Positions 12,561 through 24,770 of a stretch of 64,000 bases of DNA are shown in pieces. The stretch comes from Dipteris shenzhenensis. Lineage: Eukaryota > Polypodiophyta > Polypodiopsida > Gleicheniales. The stretch lies in NCBI GenBank assembly GCA_047967505.1, contig CM106540.1; one strand, written 5' to 3'. A program made the translations under genes and the position numbers. A model generated the notes under the pieces. It ran no database searches and was not told the DNA's origin. It saw only the letters and a program-made list of their open reading frames with translations. Each line of letters opens with the position of its first letter. Position 1 is the first letter of the stretch.

Positions 12561-12879
12561 TACAGCTGGTGACGAGCGATGAGGCAGTACCAAAGAAACA
12601 CTTTGTTGAGTACAAGGAGGCGCCGCACCGAAAGCTTTCTTATACCTCACTAAATTTGTAGTGGTCTTCTTTAATGATATATGTGGGTTTAGTATGATTG
12701 GGCATGTGTAGCTACTATAGAACACTCATTCGTAATTTTGCAAAGCGAGCTTCTCCATTGACTAATCTTTTGAACACACAATATGTTTATTCTCGAAATG
12801 AGATGCATCCATAAATGTTTGAGATATTCTCTACCCCAATCTTAATTCTTTTTTATCTTAGACACTTCTTCATAGTTTA

Positions 12880-13165
12880 TACTTATGCAAGCAGTCAATG
12901 TATTACAGATGTCTTAATGCAAGTTGTTCATTAAATAGCTTTTGGAAGTCATAAACTCCAATGTGTTGAACTAAACTATAGCACTTATGAGAAAAAGTTA
13001 TTAGCAATTGTGCATGCTCCCAATCTTTGAAAGCATTATTTTTATGAAACCAAGTTTAGTTGCATACAGATTATTATTGGTAGTTGTCATGCTCTCGAGA
13101 TCTGAAAGCATCATTTATACGAAGTCCTAGGCTTGTATTTGTAAGCCTAGCCTGGCTATCTTTAG
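12880..13165 (+). pseudogene. Ty3/gypsy RNase H scrap
   Basis: The frame reads IAFGSHKLQCVELNYSTYEK followed by KLLAIVHA, the gypsy RNase H signature (normally IAFxSxKL, then NYxxxExELLAIV). Further downstream two short segments with the pattern of HAL..KHHLY repeat about 70 bp apart, suggesting a small internal duplication. Stops occur at both KH positions. No other part of the element is visible nearby. Confidence 0.7.
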
Positions 13166-13946
13166 CAGTTAGCCTTAACTTTAGGCTCTCATGCATAAAG
13201 TAGCTTTACTTTTCATAAACGACTCTGCATTTTCTTTTAGCCATAATAGCTTTCTTTAGCTTTGCCTTTCATGGGGATTAGCTCTCGTCCATTGGATCTA
13301 AACCTCATCCAATGCTAGCTCTAGTCTCAACCTCAGATTAATCCAAACGTTAGAATAATCTAGAATCTAGATCCAATCCAAGATCTTGGCCTTGACCCTA
13401 CACAATCTGGTCTTGATTTGGTCCTAGTTATCTCAATTATGGATATAACACTCACTATGATGAGGGCCATACAGGTTCACATTCAAAAAATATTTTCACT
13501 CAGATGCTCCAATTGCAAGAGCTGAGGGAGGATTGGAAGCAGGCTGCCTAGGGGGGCCACAGAAGAATGTCTCCCAACAGCCCAAGAAGCAAAAGAAGCT
13601 ACCTAGGAGGCTAGAGAAGTGCACTTTCAAGCAACACAAGAGAAAAAGAAGAGCGCCTCCAAGCAATTCAAGAAGAGAAGGAAGAGTGCCTCCGGACAGA
13701 CTAGCTTATGTGATTGATGGAAAAATGAATCTACAAGCAACATTGTACATGGGTGAAGGAGGGTAACAAAGTATCTATAAAAGAAGCCCTTCTCTCCCTT
13801 GTTTAACATGTCTTCCCACCCTTAGGCCACATGTTTTTGTAGCTCTTATCTCCTCAAGGCTCTTCCATGATTCTTCTCTCTCCCTCTTGTATAGACTCTT
13901 GAGTCTACGTCTCTGTAGGTGATCCTTCTTTTATGAGAAATCTTGG

Positions 13947-13983
<37 letters not shown>

Positions 13984-15407
13984 CCTAGAGGGAATGAAGC
14001 TCCTATTTCTCTCATTATATGAGCAGATTTAGATTGTATTGAGTGTATTTTCATCCTCCATGGAAGATCAATTCATGTCATGTCTCTCGAGGTTTTCTCT
14101 CGTCTTTCTTCCCTTACTCCATTTCGTTTTGGAGGAGCCTAAAAATGTATTTGTTCGAAGGTCAATGCAACCACATGGGTCAATATTTTCTAGAGCTGTT
14201 ATGAGTGTATATCCTTTGCTTCTAGGCGAACGTCATGGGCCTTGCATCTTTGATAAAGGTGGAGCTTTGAGAGAGCACTCTTGCCAAGCGAAATCAGCAT
14301 GAGTGGAGGGCAATTTCTATGACAGTTTGACCCACAGCTAGTAAAATGCTCATAACTCTTCATTCAGTGGTCGGATTTTTATGAAACTTACATCATTACA
14401 AAGCGCTCTTCATGTCACATCTGCTCGTATTCTCAGTTTTAAATTTGGGACTTTTAGTTAAATTTATGATGCTCTATGTATGACAATATGTTGCCAAGGT
14501 AGTTTCGATCCCCTTTCACTAAAATGCTTGTAACTTGCCGATCGTTACTCTATAAGCTACTTATATCACCGTAAATCTCTCTTCAATATGAATCTTTACA
14601 TCATTTCACATTTCTAGTCTAATGCTTCTACAAAAAAATTGCAGGCCTATGTTGTCCAACGGAAGCTTGCAAGGTTCAGCTTCTTCATGTGTCATCTTAG
14701 AGCTTCCTCATCTTTTGTTGAGATTTGCCCATCCAACCAAATCAACCTCTTCACGCTTCTAAATATATCTCAATCCATGTCACCTCTCGATCTGTCTCAC
14801 TTCATGTCATGTTAAGCCACAAGATCTTCTTTCAATAACGCATTGTCCTTCTCTTTGACACAGATCGACCAGATGAAATCAAGGCCTCCCTTGATCCTTT
14901 TCTTTTGTCCGTTCTAGAGTATAATGTGACTTGGATGTCAGCATATTTAGTCTTATCTAAGAGAAGCGAAGAAGTAAGATGTGTTATTGCTCCCCTTGCA
15001 TAAATCTTATTTTTTTTCTTCTTGTCATGTAAAAGGTTCCCTATTATTGAGCTCAAAGAAGCGGGAGGCTAAGAAGTGCATGAAGTTTATTACTCCCACT
15101 TTCATGTCACATCTTTTGATTGGTGAAAACATCGGGTATGTTTAGCCTTGGATTCATCCTGACTTACTAAATCTTGAGCATAGTTAATTGCATGTTGTGC
15201 CTAGTATGGACATGTGTTTTCTTATTTGGTAAAAAGGATACTGGAAGAACCCCATTAAAAGAGATCGCAGCACATCTGTGACATTAGAAGATTTTAAAGG
15301 TGATGCTCAAACCATTCGCACTCTTATTACGATCATATCATCTATCTTTGCATGCTTGATATGTTTGCACTCTTGAATATATTGATAAACTGACAAAGCC
15401 ATGCAAT
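13166..15407. other. Intronic stretch with weak transposon-like features
   Basis: About 13.5-13.73 kb has Gln/Glu/Arg-rich coding-like sequence, possibly a gag linker. A TATAAAA sits near 13776, as in an LTR promoter. None of this is strong enough to name. The remainder shows nothing recognisable. Confidence 0.35.
13949..13980. repeat. (CT)n microsatellite
   Basis: An uninterrupted CT run of about 16 units. Confidence 0.95.
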
Positions 15408-15692
15408 ATGATGATAAGTTGGGATTTACTTCATGCATTAGCAACATGGTGTAAAGAGAAGTCAGACCATTGTGTGATCTTTAATTATGACAGTGAGGTG
15501 GTAATACTTAATGCCTTCCATTTCTTTTGTTATGCATTCAATGAAGGGTACAATCCCTTAAAGTTATTATGTGTACTACCTATTATGAGAAGAGTTATAC
15601 TTGATTGCATTCTCATATTTGATGACTTAGTAGAAGATCATATTGTGGGAACCTTTGAAGAGGTGACTTTGTATACTAAATTGAGCTACTAA
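15408..15692 (+). other. Unrecognised 94-codon open frame
   Basis: The open frame has ordinary amino-acid composition (IFNYDSEVVILNAFHFF, ILIFDDLVEDHIVG) and follows no family I know. It lies just before the gag-like relic, so it may be part of an old element. It could also be a chance frame in AT-rich DNA. Confidence 0.2.
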
Positions 15693-15819
15693 GTGGCGAA
15701 ATTCAAGTAGGGAATTTTGGAGATTTTGTGTGGTTATTTTTGTTTTCTTCTCATGGTGAAGATTCAAGTGTTCCAAGGGACCCAAGGGGAAGGCTCAGAG
15801 TCTTATCTTCGAGATTTTG

Positions 15820-16560
15820 TTTAAGGATGCCGACTTGATTAGTGGTCCATGAAGAATCGGGCAGAGATATTGCTTGATTTCTTAAGGATCGGGTAGAGAT
15901 ATTGCTTGATTTCTTAAGCATGAGGCCTTATCATGCTCTACCAAGAAGAACTGGGACCAAGTGGTGGCTACAATGAAGCTGAGATTTGGGATAGTGGAGT
16001 CACCAAATGCTTTGTTGTTACAGCTGGATCAATTTCACTGTCAAGGGAAGGGTGAGACAGTCCCTGTATTAGTATTGGGATAGTTATGCGAGCAATGGAA
16101 TCTTCATCACTAGCCCTCAAAGTCTTTTGGGATGGCGCACATCAAGATGAGTACGTTTGAGATGTCTTTGGAGCCTCATCTTTCCTCAAAAGTGATGAGC
16201 AAAGACCCTATGTCATACATGGAGGCACTTTGCATTACAACAAAGAAAGAGACAATTTTACAAATCAAGTCATCATTCATGAATGTCTTGATAAAAGGTA
16301 CATCTTCTTCATAGGTAGTAGTGGCTCACGTATCAAAATCTCCTATCTTGGATCATAATATTGCTCAATTAATGTCTAAGTTTGCATATTTAAAATTGCA
16401 TTTGGTTGATGCACGAATACCTAATAGAGGTGAGGAGGTTCTTTGATATATAAGTGGGATCACTTGCCATGAATGCCATGAAAGGGGCACTATCGCATTG
16501 AGTGTCCTTGGACGAAGCAATGATGGAAAGAGAAAGGTATTATAATGGGAGAAAAGAACA
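15820..16560 (+). pseudogene. Gypsy-like gag relic with zinc knuckle
   Basis: A frame near 15.95-16.09 kb reads NWDQVVATMKLRFG, then LLLQLDQFHCQGKGETVPV, a pattern of gypsy gag (capsid) proteins. At about 16.46-16.52 kb a CHECHERG motif is followed, after a one-base shift, by the residues needed to complete a CX2CX4HX4C knuckle. Several stops intervene. Classification as gypsy rests on the capsid part only. Confidence 0.5.
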
Positions 16561-16575
16561 TGAAAAAGCAAGGAT

Positions 16576-17334
16576 TTGGAAGATCTTGAAGCAAAACATA
16601 GTAAAGTTGTGCCTTCTACTCCTCAGAGGGAAAGAACATCTTCGAAAGAGGATGATACAATGTGTTGTCAGGACATGAGCCGCCTATCCATCAAGAGTCA
16701 TGAGGAAAAGGTCATAGAGCAACCTACAGTTGTGAAGGTCATCCCAGCAAAAGATAAATTCTTGATTGGGTTTAGATCCTCCCCTCTTGAGATACATGAT
16801 GCAATCTTAAATTGGTGGGAGTTAAAAATCCATTCATTGCCATGCTTGGGGTAAGAATACCTCTCCCTCCATTCCAATCTTGATGGTTGACACATACGAA
16901 TGTGAAGTGAGAGATGAATATGGAAAGCTCTCTCATTTACAACCCGTGCGTCAAATCATGGATATTATTGATGGACATATGAATGTAAAGTGAGAGATGA
17001 ATATGGAAAACTTTCTCACAACAAGTGCATCAAATCATGTGGATCAAGAGGGTGATAGCTTGGATCATATTCTTGATGGAGTTTCATCCTTGTTTGTTAA
17101 ACAAGATCTTGAAATCTTGGCAGTTGAAACAAGTACATGGAACTATAAAAGTGTTGATCTGTCCACAATAGCTATTGATGAACCAAGTCACATGGGCCAA
17201 CGATATGAATTTCATAATGGTATTCCTTATGATATGGAGACCTTGAAGTGCTAATGCTTGTAAAAATGATGCTGATCTAGAATCTAAGGTGATGATAGAA
17301 GATGACAAAGCATGCTATGGAATTCTTAATAATT
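16576..17334 (+). other. Unidentified coding-like segment
   Basis: Two open stretches (16576-16854 and 16997-17254) have coding-like composition (EDLEILAVETSTWNYKSVDL-like text on the plus strand) but match no family I recognise. A short near-duplicate, GTGAGAGATGAATATGGAAA, occurs at both about 16908 and 16990. They lie between gag-like and copia pol relics and are probably transposon debris. Confidence 0.3.
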
Positions 17335-19005
17335 CCTTCAAGACATGTTCATCGAATATAGTGATGAGTCGAAGGCTTATCACCACTACGACAATCAAAC
17401 AAAGAAGGTGTTGGTCAGTAGGGACATAGTCTTCCAAGAGACTCGGCCTTATCTCGACAATGAAACAACCTCTAGCACCTGCACTACTCCCAGTGGTGTC
17501 TCAAATCAAACCAAAGGAAGCAGAAGCAAGTTTGGCAAGTTCACATTCAGAATCAGAAGAGCTAGAGAAGAACCCTACCACAGAGAAGAGACTACCTCGG
17601 TGGTACATGAAGACCCTGGAAGACTCAGGGGTGACCGATATCCGTGAAGCAAGTTCAGATGGAGGGAGAAGGTCTCGAAGGAACCAGAAAGCTCTCATAG
17701 TGAACTACGCCCTATTGGCTCAAATCACGATGATTCATGAGCCAAGATCTTAAAGGAAGCGGAGGACATCCCTAAGTGGTAGAAAGCAATGGAGGTTGAG
17801 ATGGCTGCCATTGAGAAGAACTACACTTAGGACCTAGTATCAAGGCCCGCCAAGCAAAAGGTGATTGGAACCAAGTGGATCTACAAAGCCAAGTACAAGC
17901 CAGACAGTAGACTCGACAAGTACATTGGTGGCCAATTTACGAATAGATTGAAGGTCTAGAATACAACGGGACTTTTGCACCAACGGCCTAGATGGAAACA
18001 ATGTCCGGCCTAGATGGAAACAATTCGGACACTGATAGCACTAGATGCCCACCACAAGTGGCCCATAAATGTGAAGTCTCCCTTCCTCAATGGAGACTTG
18101 GAGGAGGAAGTCTGTGGAGCATAGAAGATCGTACCATCACCCTGTGGCACGTCTTCATTATCTGAATCATCCCCGCCCCCACCACTACCCCCCCCCAAAG
18201 TACTGTGCCATGCATCCCCCACCACTCTCCCTACTACTACGCATGTTGCCCTATCGTGTCAAGCTAGTACACTGGCCACTCGTAGCTAGAGAAGCGACTT
18301 GACTACACAAGAGTACATTGGCCACTCATAGTTGGAGTCATCAAATGCAAACTTGTACCTCCATTCAGAGGGGGACAGGAGAATGAGGGTGATTCTCTAC
18401 ATCGATGATCTTATCCTGATGGGGGATCATACCAGCAAGATAAGGTAAACATTCTCTTGCACGAAGAGTTTATTATGACTAGGATAGAGATATGGCAGGA
18501 GGAAGAGAAGACTTTCATCTCTCAAGAAAACTATTGCTAGGAGATCCTAAAGTGGTTCCAAATAAAAGTGTGCAAGAAGGCGATGTCATCCATGGAAGTT
18601 AGAAACAAACTTAGCAAAGAAGATGCTTCTGAGCTGGTGGATTCGACCAAGTATCGAGAACTTGTAGAGATCTTGTTTTACCTCACAAACATTCATCCTG
18701 ATATTGCATTCTTAGTGCGACTACTTCACCAGTTCTCATCAAAACCCTAAGAGAATCATTGGCAAGCTTGCTTGTGTGTGTTACGGTACTTAAAGGGTAC
18801 CTCAAGACACGGGATCAGATACCACATAAGGACTGATTTTTCGGGTATTGTGATTCTGATTAGGCCGGAGATGGGGACACTCGATGTTCCATGTGGCTAT
18901 TGCTTTCTACTAGGACCAAGAGTCGTTTCCCGGCTTAGTGCGGTCTCTTGTGTACCAACCCTTCTTGCTCAGAGATTTAAAAGGATATGAAGAGCTTGTG
19001 GATGC
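17335..19005 (+). pseudogene. Copia integrase-RT-RNase H relic
   Basis: The relic starts abruptly in the integrase C-terminus (MFIEYSDESKAYHHYDNQTK, LVSRDIVFQE) and continues with RT (AMEVEMAAIEKNY, KVIGTKWIYKAKYKPDS). It then has late-RT and RNase H connection motifs (YRELVEILFYLTNIHPDIAF, LLHQFSSKP, VLRYLKGTSRHGIRYH, GYCFLLGPRVVS). The region around 18.12-18.33 kb is unrelated, C-rich sequence, so it is broken by an insertion or rearrangement. No LTRs were found. Confidence 0.75.
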
Positions 19006-19407
19006 TCGTGATGGCTGATTTAGTGCTGCAGTAGTTCGTGGAAGTTTTTCTTTCAGTATCATTGAACGTTCGAGGCCTTCTAAGGTAGCCTTGTCAAATC
19101 CAGAAGGAATTGTGCCATGTACGCTGTGGGTGGTCGAGCTTTTGATGGCCCTTCCTGGCTATTTATATACTCGGGATTCCTCTCTCTCTCTCACTTCATC
19201 ACTTCAGCGCATGAAGGTGAATTTCCCACCCTCTTTTCGTCTAAGATCAGCCTACCAGATTCCACCATCTTTCCTACTGTCGTCTACTCGCCTTCTTCCT
19301 TATTCCACGCAGCACCAGATTTCCTCTTGCTTACGTGAGGCACATGAGTTTGGACGCAGCTACTTTTTTCTTCTCAGCTTCTCTCCTTTGTGAGTTGTTT
19401 CCCAGCC

Positions 19408-20785
19408 ATGGAAGGACATCAAAATAACCAGGCACCTTCACTTGATTACTGTTTTATTGAGATGGAGGACGAGGCTACATCTAGGATCATTCCTCGTAGA
19501 CCTTATGACCTGCTTCAAGAGATGGATTCCTTGATGGATGAACTCTAGGCAGCCCTTCACTACTACAAAACCAGAAGTATATTGAAGAAGGCTCGTGCTG
19601 TTCTAAATGTAGACAGCATGTTTTAGAGTCTTTGTGTCGCTTCCAAGTTATTTAAAAGACTCTGAGATCCTCAGTTTTGATCGACACCCAATTATTTTGA
19701 CTCGAGTGGATTCTTGAACCACTTTTAGTTCAAGAAGTTCCCCAATTTTATATGAATTATGTTCTAAATTGTCTTGTTATTAAATTGACTGGGTTTTGGT
19801 TAATTTGGTTTTTATTTGTAACTAGCATTTATAATTTGATGGTTTTTTCAAATTGTACTTTTCTTGCATATATCTTGAAGTTTTTTAGATATATAGATTT
19901 TGAGGCTTTTTTGAGGTGATCATGGTGGATGAGATCCACAAACAAATGCTTTTGGAACACTCACCTCTTTTTTTTGGGCAGCAAATGGTGCATGTCTTGC
20001 CATGGTCTCCTACAAGAGACTATCAGGCTTTAATTCGACACAAATGCCCGGTTTGGGTCGAAGTTGTTGATTTCGCCCAATGTATGGCCTCGCTTTTGCC
20101 TAAAATTGCAGCATCTTTAGGTAAAGTGGTTTGCCCACCACGGCCAAATGGAAACTCAAACCGATTTTGCATTCTCTGGGATACTGATAATCCCACACCG
20201 GACTCTTATTCAGTCACGGTGAATAATGTGAACATGGGAAGTGCTTTCTATAAACTCAAATGGGGTTTATTTGCAGGGGCCTGTTTTGAATGCAAAAAGT
20301 TTGGACACATGGCTTCACAGTGTCCAATGAATCTACATAAAATGCCTCGTGCCACTTTGTCAGTTTCTATGCCCACTAAAGATGTTCCTTCTCCAGTGGT
20401 CAGCAAAAATAAAAGCAGTAGACAGCCTGCTGGGAGTCAGGATAAAGGCAAAGCTCCAGTGGCTCCCAATGGGAATCTCACATCACTTTCACCTCCTGTC
20501 ATTCAATCCTCGACCAAAGGACAGCAACCTTCAACTGATGGCTGGCAGAGTCCAAGAAAAGTTATTTCTGCTAGAAGAATTCCACCCCCCCGCACTTGGA
20601 CTGGTGCCTCTTCTAGCGGGAATACCCCAGAGATAAACACAGGAATTGGGATTACATGGGCTGCAGTAACAGCCAGCAGAACACTCTTCCCTGAAGAAGA
20701 GGTTGCTGCGTTGCTGTCTACTTCTCAGGCGGCTACTTCTTCTCAGGCGCGAGGTCTCGACCCTGAGATAGAAATGCAAGGCTGA
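19408..20785 (+). pseudogene. LINE ORF1 (DUF4283 and zinc knuckle), N-terminus decayed
   Basis: An ATG at 19408 opens a frame (MEGHQNNQAPSLDYCFIEME) with in-frame TAG at 19546 and 19624 and TGA at 19663 and 19678. After a frame change an uninterrupted part runs from about 19904 to 20785. It starts GFFEVIMVDEIHK, then FFGQQMVHVLPWSP, typical of the DUF4283 domain of plant LINE ORF1. A CX2CX4HX4C knuckle (CFECKKFGHMASQC) lies at about 20282-20323. The tail is Ser/Pro/Gln-rich. ORF1 proteins bind the element RNA. It ends 56 bp before ORF2. Confidence 0.8.
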
Positions 20786-20841
20786 CCTCATAAATTTTGC
20801 TGCTGTACATAGTTGTTACATTACTATAAATACCTGTATAT

Positions 20842-23800
20842 ATGACTGCTCACATCAAATGTTTCACACTCAATGTCCAGGGCATGTGTGACAGTAGGAA
20901 ATGGAAATCTGTGTGGCTGTACATCAACAGATTTCAGCCTGACATAGTGGCTTTACAAGAACACAACCAACATATGTATGCAGGCAAGACAGGACACTAC
21001 TGTGGATATGATATTTTTTATGCTGGGGAGCACTCTTTCTCAGGGGTTGTCTTTCTGATCAAACATGAGCTTCAACCTGTCATTGCATTAAATGACAATA
21101 AAGGCAGATGGCTCGTTCTCCAATGCCTTATTAGAGGAGAGGTGTTTGAATTTGCTTCAGTTTATGCACCTCAGTCCTCTAGAGAAAGAACTGCAATTTG
21201 GGATGCCATGCAACAATATCCGTGGAGATATCGTGCCTACATATGTGGTGATTTCAATAATGCTCCACAACAAGGAGACAACACCTCCAGACATGATCAT
21301 ATGTTATCTCCTGAAAGGCATGCATGGTCTCAACTACTTCTACATCTGGATCTGGTTGACCTTTGGAAGGAATTGCAGCCTTTGTCACCGGGCTACACTT
21401 TTCAACATAATGCTCTTTCAGCCTATCAGGCACGTCTGGATCGATGGTATAGTGTTGCACCCCAACAAAATGGGGAGTTCACATGCAAAATGTGGATTGA
21501 CTATGCCTTTGTGCATTCAGACCATGCACCACTATGGTTACGGTTATCTTTTCATAACATGCCAGATGATAGATTGCCACACAGAAGACATCTCATCATC
21601 AACAATAGTTATTTGCAACATGCTGATTTCAAGGCAATGGTTATTGAAGCAGCTCATTGTCTTTCCTCCAGCAGCCATCTAAATGTTGATGTTGCCTGGG
21701 ATACTTTTATTTCTAAAATGCAAGTGGTGATTAGAGTTTATGGCAAGTCTTACATGAAGACTCTGAGGGAAACCATTGCTCAGGCCAAATCTACTTGTCA
21801 AGACCTCACTGAACTCAGTCATCACCGTTCTTTGTCCTTGCATGAGCAAACAACACTATGCCAGGCCAGACATTGTCTAAAACTAAATGATCAAAGGAAA
21901 CTGGCAAAATGGGAGACTAGAGCAAGACAAAGAGCCTTTACAGATAAAGGTTGCTCTTCCAAAGAATTTTTCAAAAGTTTACATCAGAAGAGAATCAAAA
22001 CAGAAATTTGCAGAGTGCTTATGCCTGATGGATCATGGACTACCTCACGGTCACAGCTTGCTTCCTTTTGTGTGCATCACTTCTCGCAGCAATTTGGCTC
22101 TGCAGCTCCTCTCTCGCAACAGATTTTACATGCACGAAATTTACTGTTGCAACATGTTTCTCCTATCATTTCCCCTCCTAAAGCTTTGGAATTGGAGGAA
22201 CCTTTTACTGAGAGGGAACTGTCAGATGCGATCAAATCATGTGGCAGATGGAAATCCCCTGGATGGGATGGTTTAACAGTAGAGTTTTTTCTAGACTACT
22301 GGCCTATTTTGAAGCATTCTTTGTTATGTATGGTGAATGGGCAAAATCAGAAAATGCCAGACACATGGAAGAGAGGTCTTGTTAAGCTCCTTCCCAAAAA
22401 ACAAATTTGTGAGTCTTTGGCAGATTGGAGACCTATCACTCTTATGCCTGTAATTTACAAAGTCACCACCAAAATGGTTGTTGATCGGCTAAAGGGGATT
22501 TTACATGATGGGTTGCATCCTGCTCAATATGGCTTTGTCCCGCGCAGGCACATCACCGATAACATTGCTAATGCCTACATTGGGATTGAATATGCTAAAT
22601 ATACACAGCAGGATGTTTTGTTACTGCAAATTGATATTGCCAAAGCATTTGATACTATTCAATGGGATTTTATTTCATCGACTCTGCAAGCATTGGGTTT
22701 TGGCACAAAAATGCAGCAGCTCATCACTTGGCTATATCAAGATAGTAAAGCTGCCTGTATACTCTCAGGAGATATTTCCCCATCCTGGACTCTTTCTTGC
22801 TCTGTCAGGCAAGGATGTCCCCTGAGTGCTTTACTTTTTGCTATAGCCACCCATCCACTGCTTCAATATTTGGATCACCTTTTGGACACTGATCAGTTAC
22901 ACGGTTTGGAGATTCTTGGTAGTCGCAGCATGATTGCTCAGGCATATGCTGATGATTCATTCTTTACTCCAAAAAATACTCGGGCTGATTTGTCCATGAT
23001 TATGCATACTCTTACTACATATGGTTTGGCTGCTGGCCTTCGGGTCAATTTTCAGAAATCAAAATTGCTGCCATTACATGCACAGGAATGGCACAACCTT
23101 CTGTGGCCTGGAGAAATTGTCCCCACTTCTCATTTTATTCGACATCTTGGTTATCCTCTAGGCTGGGGACTCACCCGCTCACAACAAACTGATTGGGTGC
23201 TAGCAAAATTAAGGGCAAAACTTGAATATTGGAAGCTTGCAACTTGGCCATTACATGTTCGCCTGCGAATCACGCAATCCATTTTGATAGCATACATACA
23301 ATTTTATCTGCCTCTCACCATGTTCACTAAGGCAGATCTGGTTTCATTTATGTCAGCTATCATGGAAATTTTCTGGCGTTCAAAACATGGCAAGAAAAGT
23401 CTCAGATTACTCTCTATGCATCGTCTCTGTTCTCCCAAGATGCACGGAGGTCTGAACATTCTTGATATTCAAATGCATTTACTTGCTCACAGAGGGAAAA
23501 TGATGATACAGTTTATGCAAGGAGATCAGCCTTGGGCTTACATGATTCGTTCTCTCTTATTACATCTTCATACACCTGCCTTTGGGCATTGGCAGCTTAC
23601 TCAGTGGGATTTTTTATTTGGCTCTATCCAAGGCAAGATCAGAGGATGCCCTTTTGTCTCTCGTCTGCTTCTTGATTGGAAACATATTCTATCCCATTTG
23701 GAATGGCATGGCAGGGACTCTCTCTCGGGCAACTCCTTGAGGGTAGAGAATATTTTTTGGTCTAAAGTTTTCCACCCCCCTTTGGCCATACAAGAACCCC

Positions 23801-24075
23801 GACGTTCTTATTTTCTCTCCTTCAAAGGCATTTCATCTGTGGCGGATGTACTTCGGGATGATGGCACAATCTTATCTTTTTCTATGGCTGCTCGCAAATA
23901 TGGCTTGGGAGCTCATTATCGCCCTTTATGGCATCGAATATCAACAATGCTCCAACCGTACTTGCCGGTACCCCATTTGGAACTTCAGAATCGGCTTGAG
24001 GATTGGATCTTACGCTCTCCTTCCTTATATGCCCGTCCTATGAAGCTCTCACATATCAGTGTCATCACTGTATAA
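20842..24075 (+). CDS. LINE ORF2: endonuclease and reverse transcriptase
   Basis: The 1077-codon frame has an AP-type endonuclease at residues 1-240 with the catalytic set visible: Asn11 (TLNVQG), Glu40 (LQEHN), Tyr109, Asp137/Asn139 (GDFNN), Asp227-His228 (SDHAPL). The RT domain follows: WRPITLMPVIYK, QYGFVPRR, DIAKAFDTIQWDF, SVRQGCPLSALLF and the YADD active site (residues 702-705, bases 22945-22956). The frame ends at a TAA, but homology continues one frame over to 24649, so a single-base insertion near 24057 is likely. The upstream EN and RT domains appear catalytically complete. Confidence 0.92.
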   Translation: MTAHIKCFTLNVQGMCDSRKWKSVWLYINRFQPDIVALQEHNQHMYAGKTGHYCGYDIFYAGEHSFSGVVFLIKHELQPVIALNDNKGRWLVLQCLIRGEVFEFASVYAPQSSRERTAIWDAMQQYPWRYRAYICGDFNNAPQQGDNTSRHDHMLSPERHAWSQLLLHLDLVDLWKELQPLSPGYTFQHNALSAYQARLDRWYSVAPQQNGEFTCKMWIDYAFVHSDHAPLWLRLSFHNMPDDRLPHRRHLIINNSYLQHADFKAMVIEAAHCLSSSSHLNVDVAWDTFISKMQVVIRVYGKSYMKTLRETIAQAKSTCQDLTELSHHRSLSLHEQTTLCQARHCLKLNDQRKLAKWETRARQRAFTDKGCSSKEFFKSLHQKRIKTEICRVLMPDGSWTTSRSQLASFCVHHFSQQFGSAAPLSQQILHARNLLLQHVSPIISPPKALELEEPFTERELSDAIKSCGRWKSPGWDGLTVEFFLDYWPILKHSLLCMVNGQNQKMPDTWKRGLVKLLPKKQICESLADWRPITLMPVIYKVTTKMVVDRLKGILHDGLHPAQYGFVPRRHITDNIANAYIGIEYAKYTQQDVLLLQIDIAKAFDTIQWDFISSTLQALGFGTKMQQLITWLYQDSKAACILSGDISPSWTLSCSVRQGCPLSALLFAIATHPLLQYLDHLLDTDQLHGLEILGSRSMIAQAYADDSFFTPKNTRADLSMIMHTLTTYGLAAGLRVNFQKSKLLPLHAQEWHNLLWPGEIVPTSHFIRHLGYPLGWGLTRSQQTDWVLAKLRAKLEYWKLATWPLHVRLRITQSILIAYIQFYLPLTMFTKADLVSFMSAIMEIFWRSKHGKKSLRLLSMHRLCSPKMHGGLNILDIQMHLLAHRGKMMIQFMQGDQPWAYMIRSLLLHLHTPAFGHWQLTQWDFLFGSIQGKIRGCPFVSRLLLDWKHILSHLEWHGRDSLSGNSLRVENIFWSKVFHPPLAIQEPRRSYFLSFKGISSVADVLRDDGTILSFSMAARKYGLGAHYRPLWHRISTMLQPYLPVPHLELQNRLEDWILRSPSLYARPMKLSHISVITV

Positions 24076-24649
24076 AGTGTTATTACCTCCGCCTTGGATT
24101 TCCCACAAAGCAAATACTGTTTGGCATATAGATCGCCCAATGAAGTGGTGGAGAAAAAGGCTGCGTCTTCTTTGGCATTACAAAGTCCCTCTACGACAAC
24201 AGCTTTTCCTATGGCGAGTTCTTCTTGGCATTTTTCCATCCGGACAGTTACTCGCACACAGACATATAGCTTCAGCTGTTTGTCACCGATGTCAGCACTC
24301 TACTGAATCAATGTTTCATATCTTTTGGTCCTGTCCAAACACTTCTGATCTCATTGCTCTTATCAGACAGAGGCTTCGACAGCGATTTCCTACTGTTACT
24401 TTTGGCAGATTTTTCTGGTTGTTTGGCTTTCATCCAGAGAGACAAGGTTTTGATTTATTTTTTGTATGGGTGCGCTATTGGACACTATGGACTTTATGGA
24501 TGGACAGAAATCATAGAGTCTTTGGTGATCCACTTTTTTCATCTTTTCTTTTTTTCAAACGATCTCTGCAACAATCTTTTTATGATTGTCTTCAGACTCG
24601 TTTGATTGATCAGGATGTATATACAGCTTATACTGAGATCTTCAGTTGA
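24059..24649 (+). pseudogene. LINE ORF2 C-terminal part (zf-RVT), frameshifted from the main ORF
   Basis: This frame continues the ORF2 homology after the 24075 stop. It reads WWRKRLRLLWHYKVPLRQQL, LFLWRVLLGIFPSG, then a zinc-binding zf-RVT motif with CHRC, HIFWSC and the Trp-rich YWTLWTLWMDRNHRVF. The domain is usual at the C-terminus of plant L1-like ORF2 proteins. Its displacement by one frame is the main lesion in this ORF2. Confidence 0.85.
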
Positions 24650-24734
24650 GTAGTAGTTACTTCGTTTTTTTGAAGTAACTATGAATGTAATTTTTCTACA
24701 TCAATAAAAGATTTCTTCCCACAAAAAAAAAAAA

Positions 24735-24770
<36 letters not shown>

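Larger units (their letters stand above)
19100..24734 (+). mobile_element. Nearly intact LINE with poly(A) tail in E1 intron 1
   Basis: Two consecutive ORFs (DUF4283/zinc-knuckle ORF1; endonuclease-RT ORF2) are followed by a 3' UTR, AATAAA at 24703-24708 and a 12-base A tail at 24723-24734. The 5' end is not exactly defined. A TATA-like TATTTATATACTC near 19160 and a pyrimidine-rich leader suggest about 19.1 kb. No clear target-site duplication was found, partly because a GA microsatellite follows the tail. The element is antisense to the host E1 gene. Decay is light in ORF2 and stronger at the ORF1 start. Confidence 0.9.
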
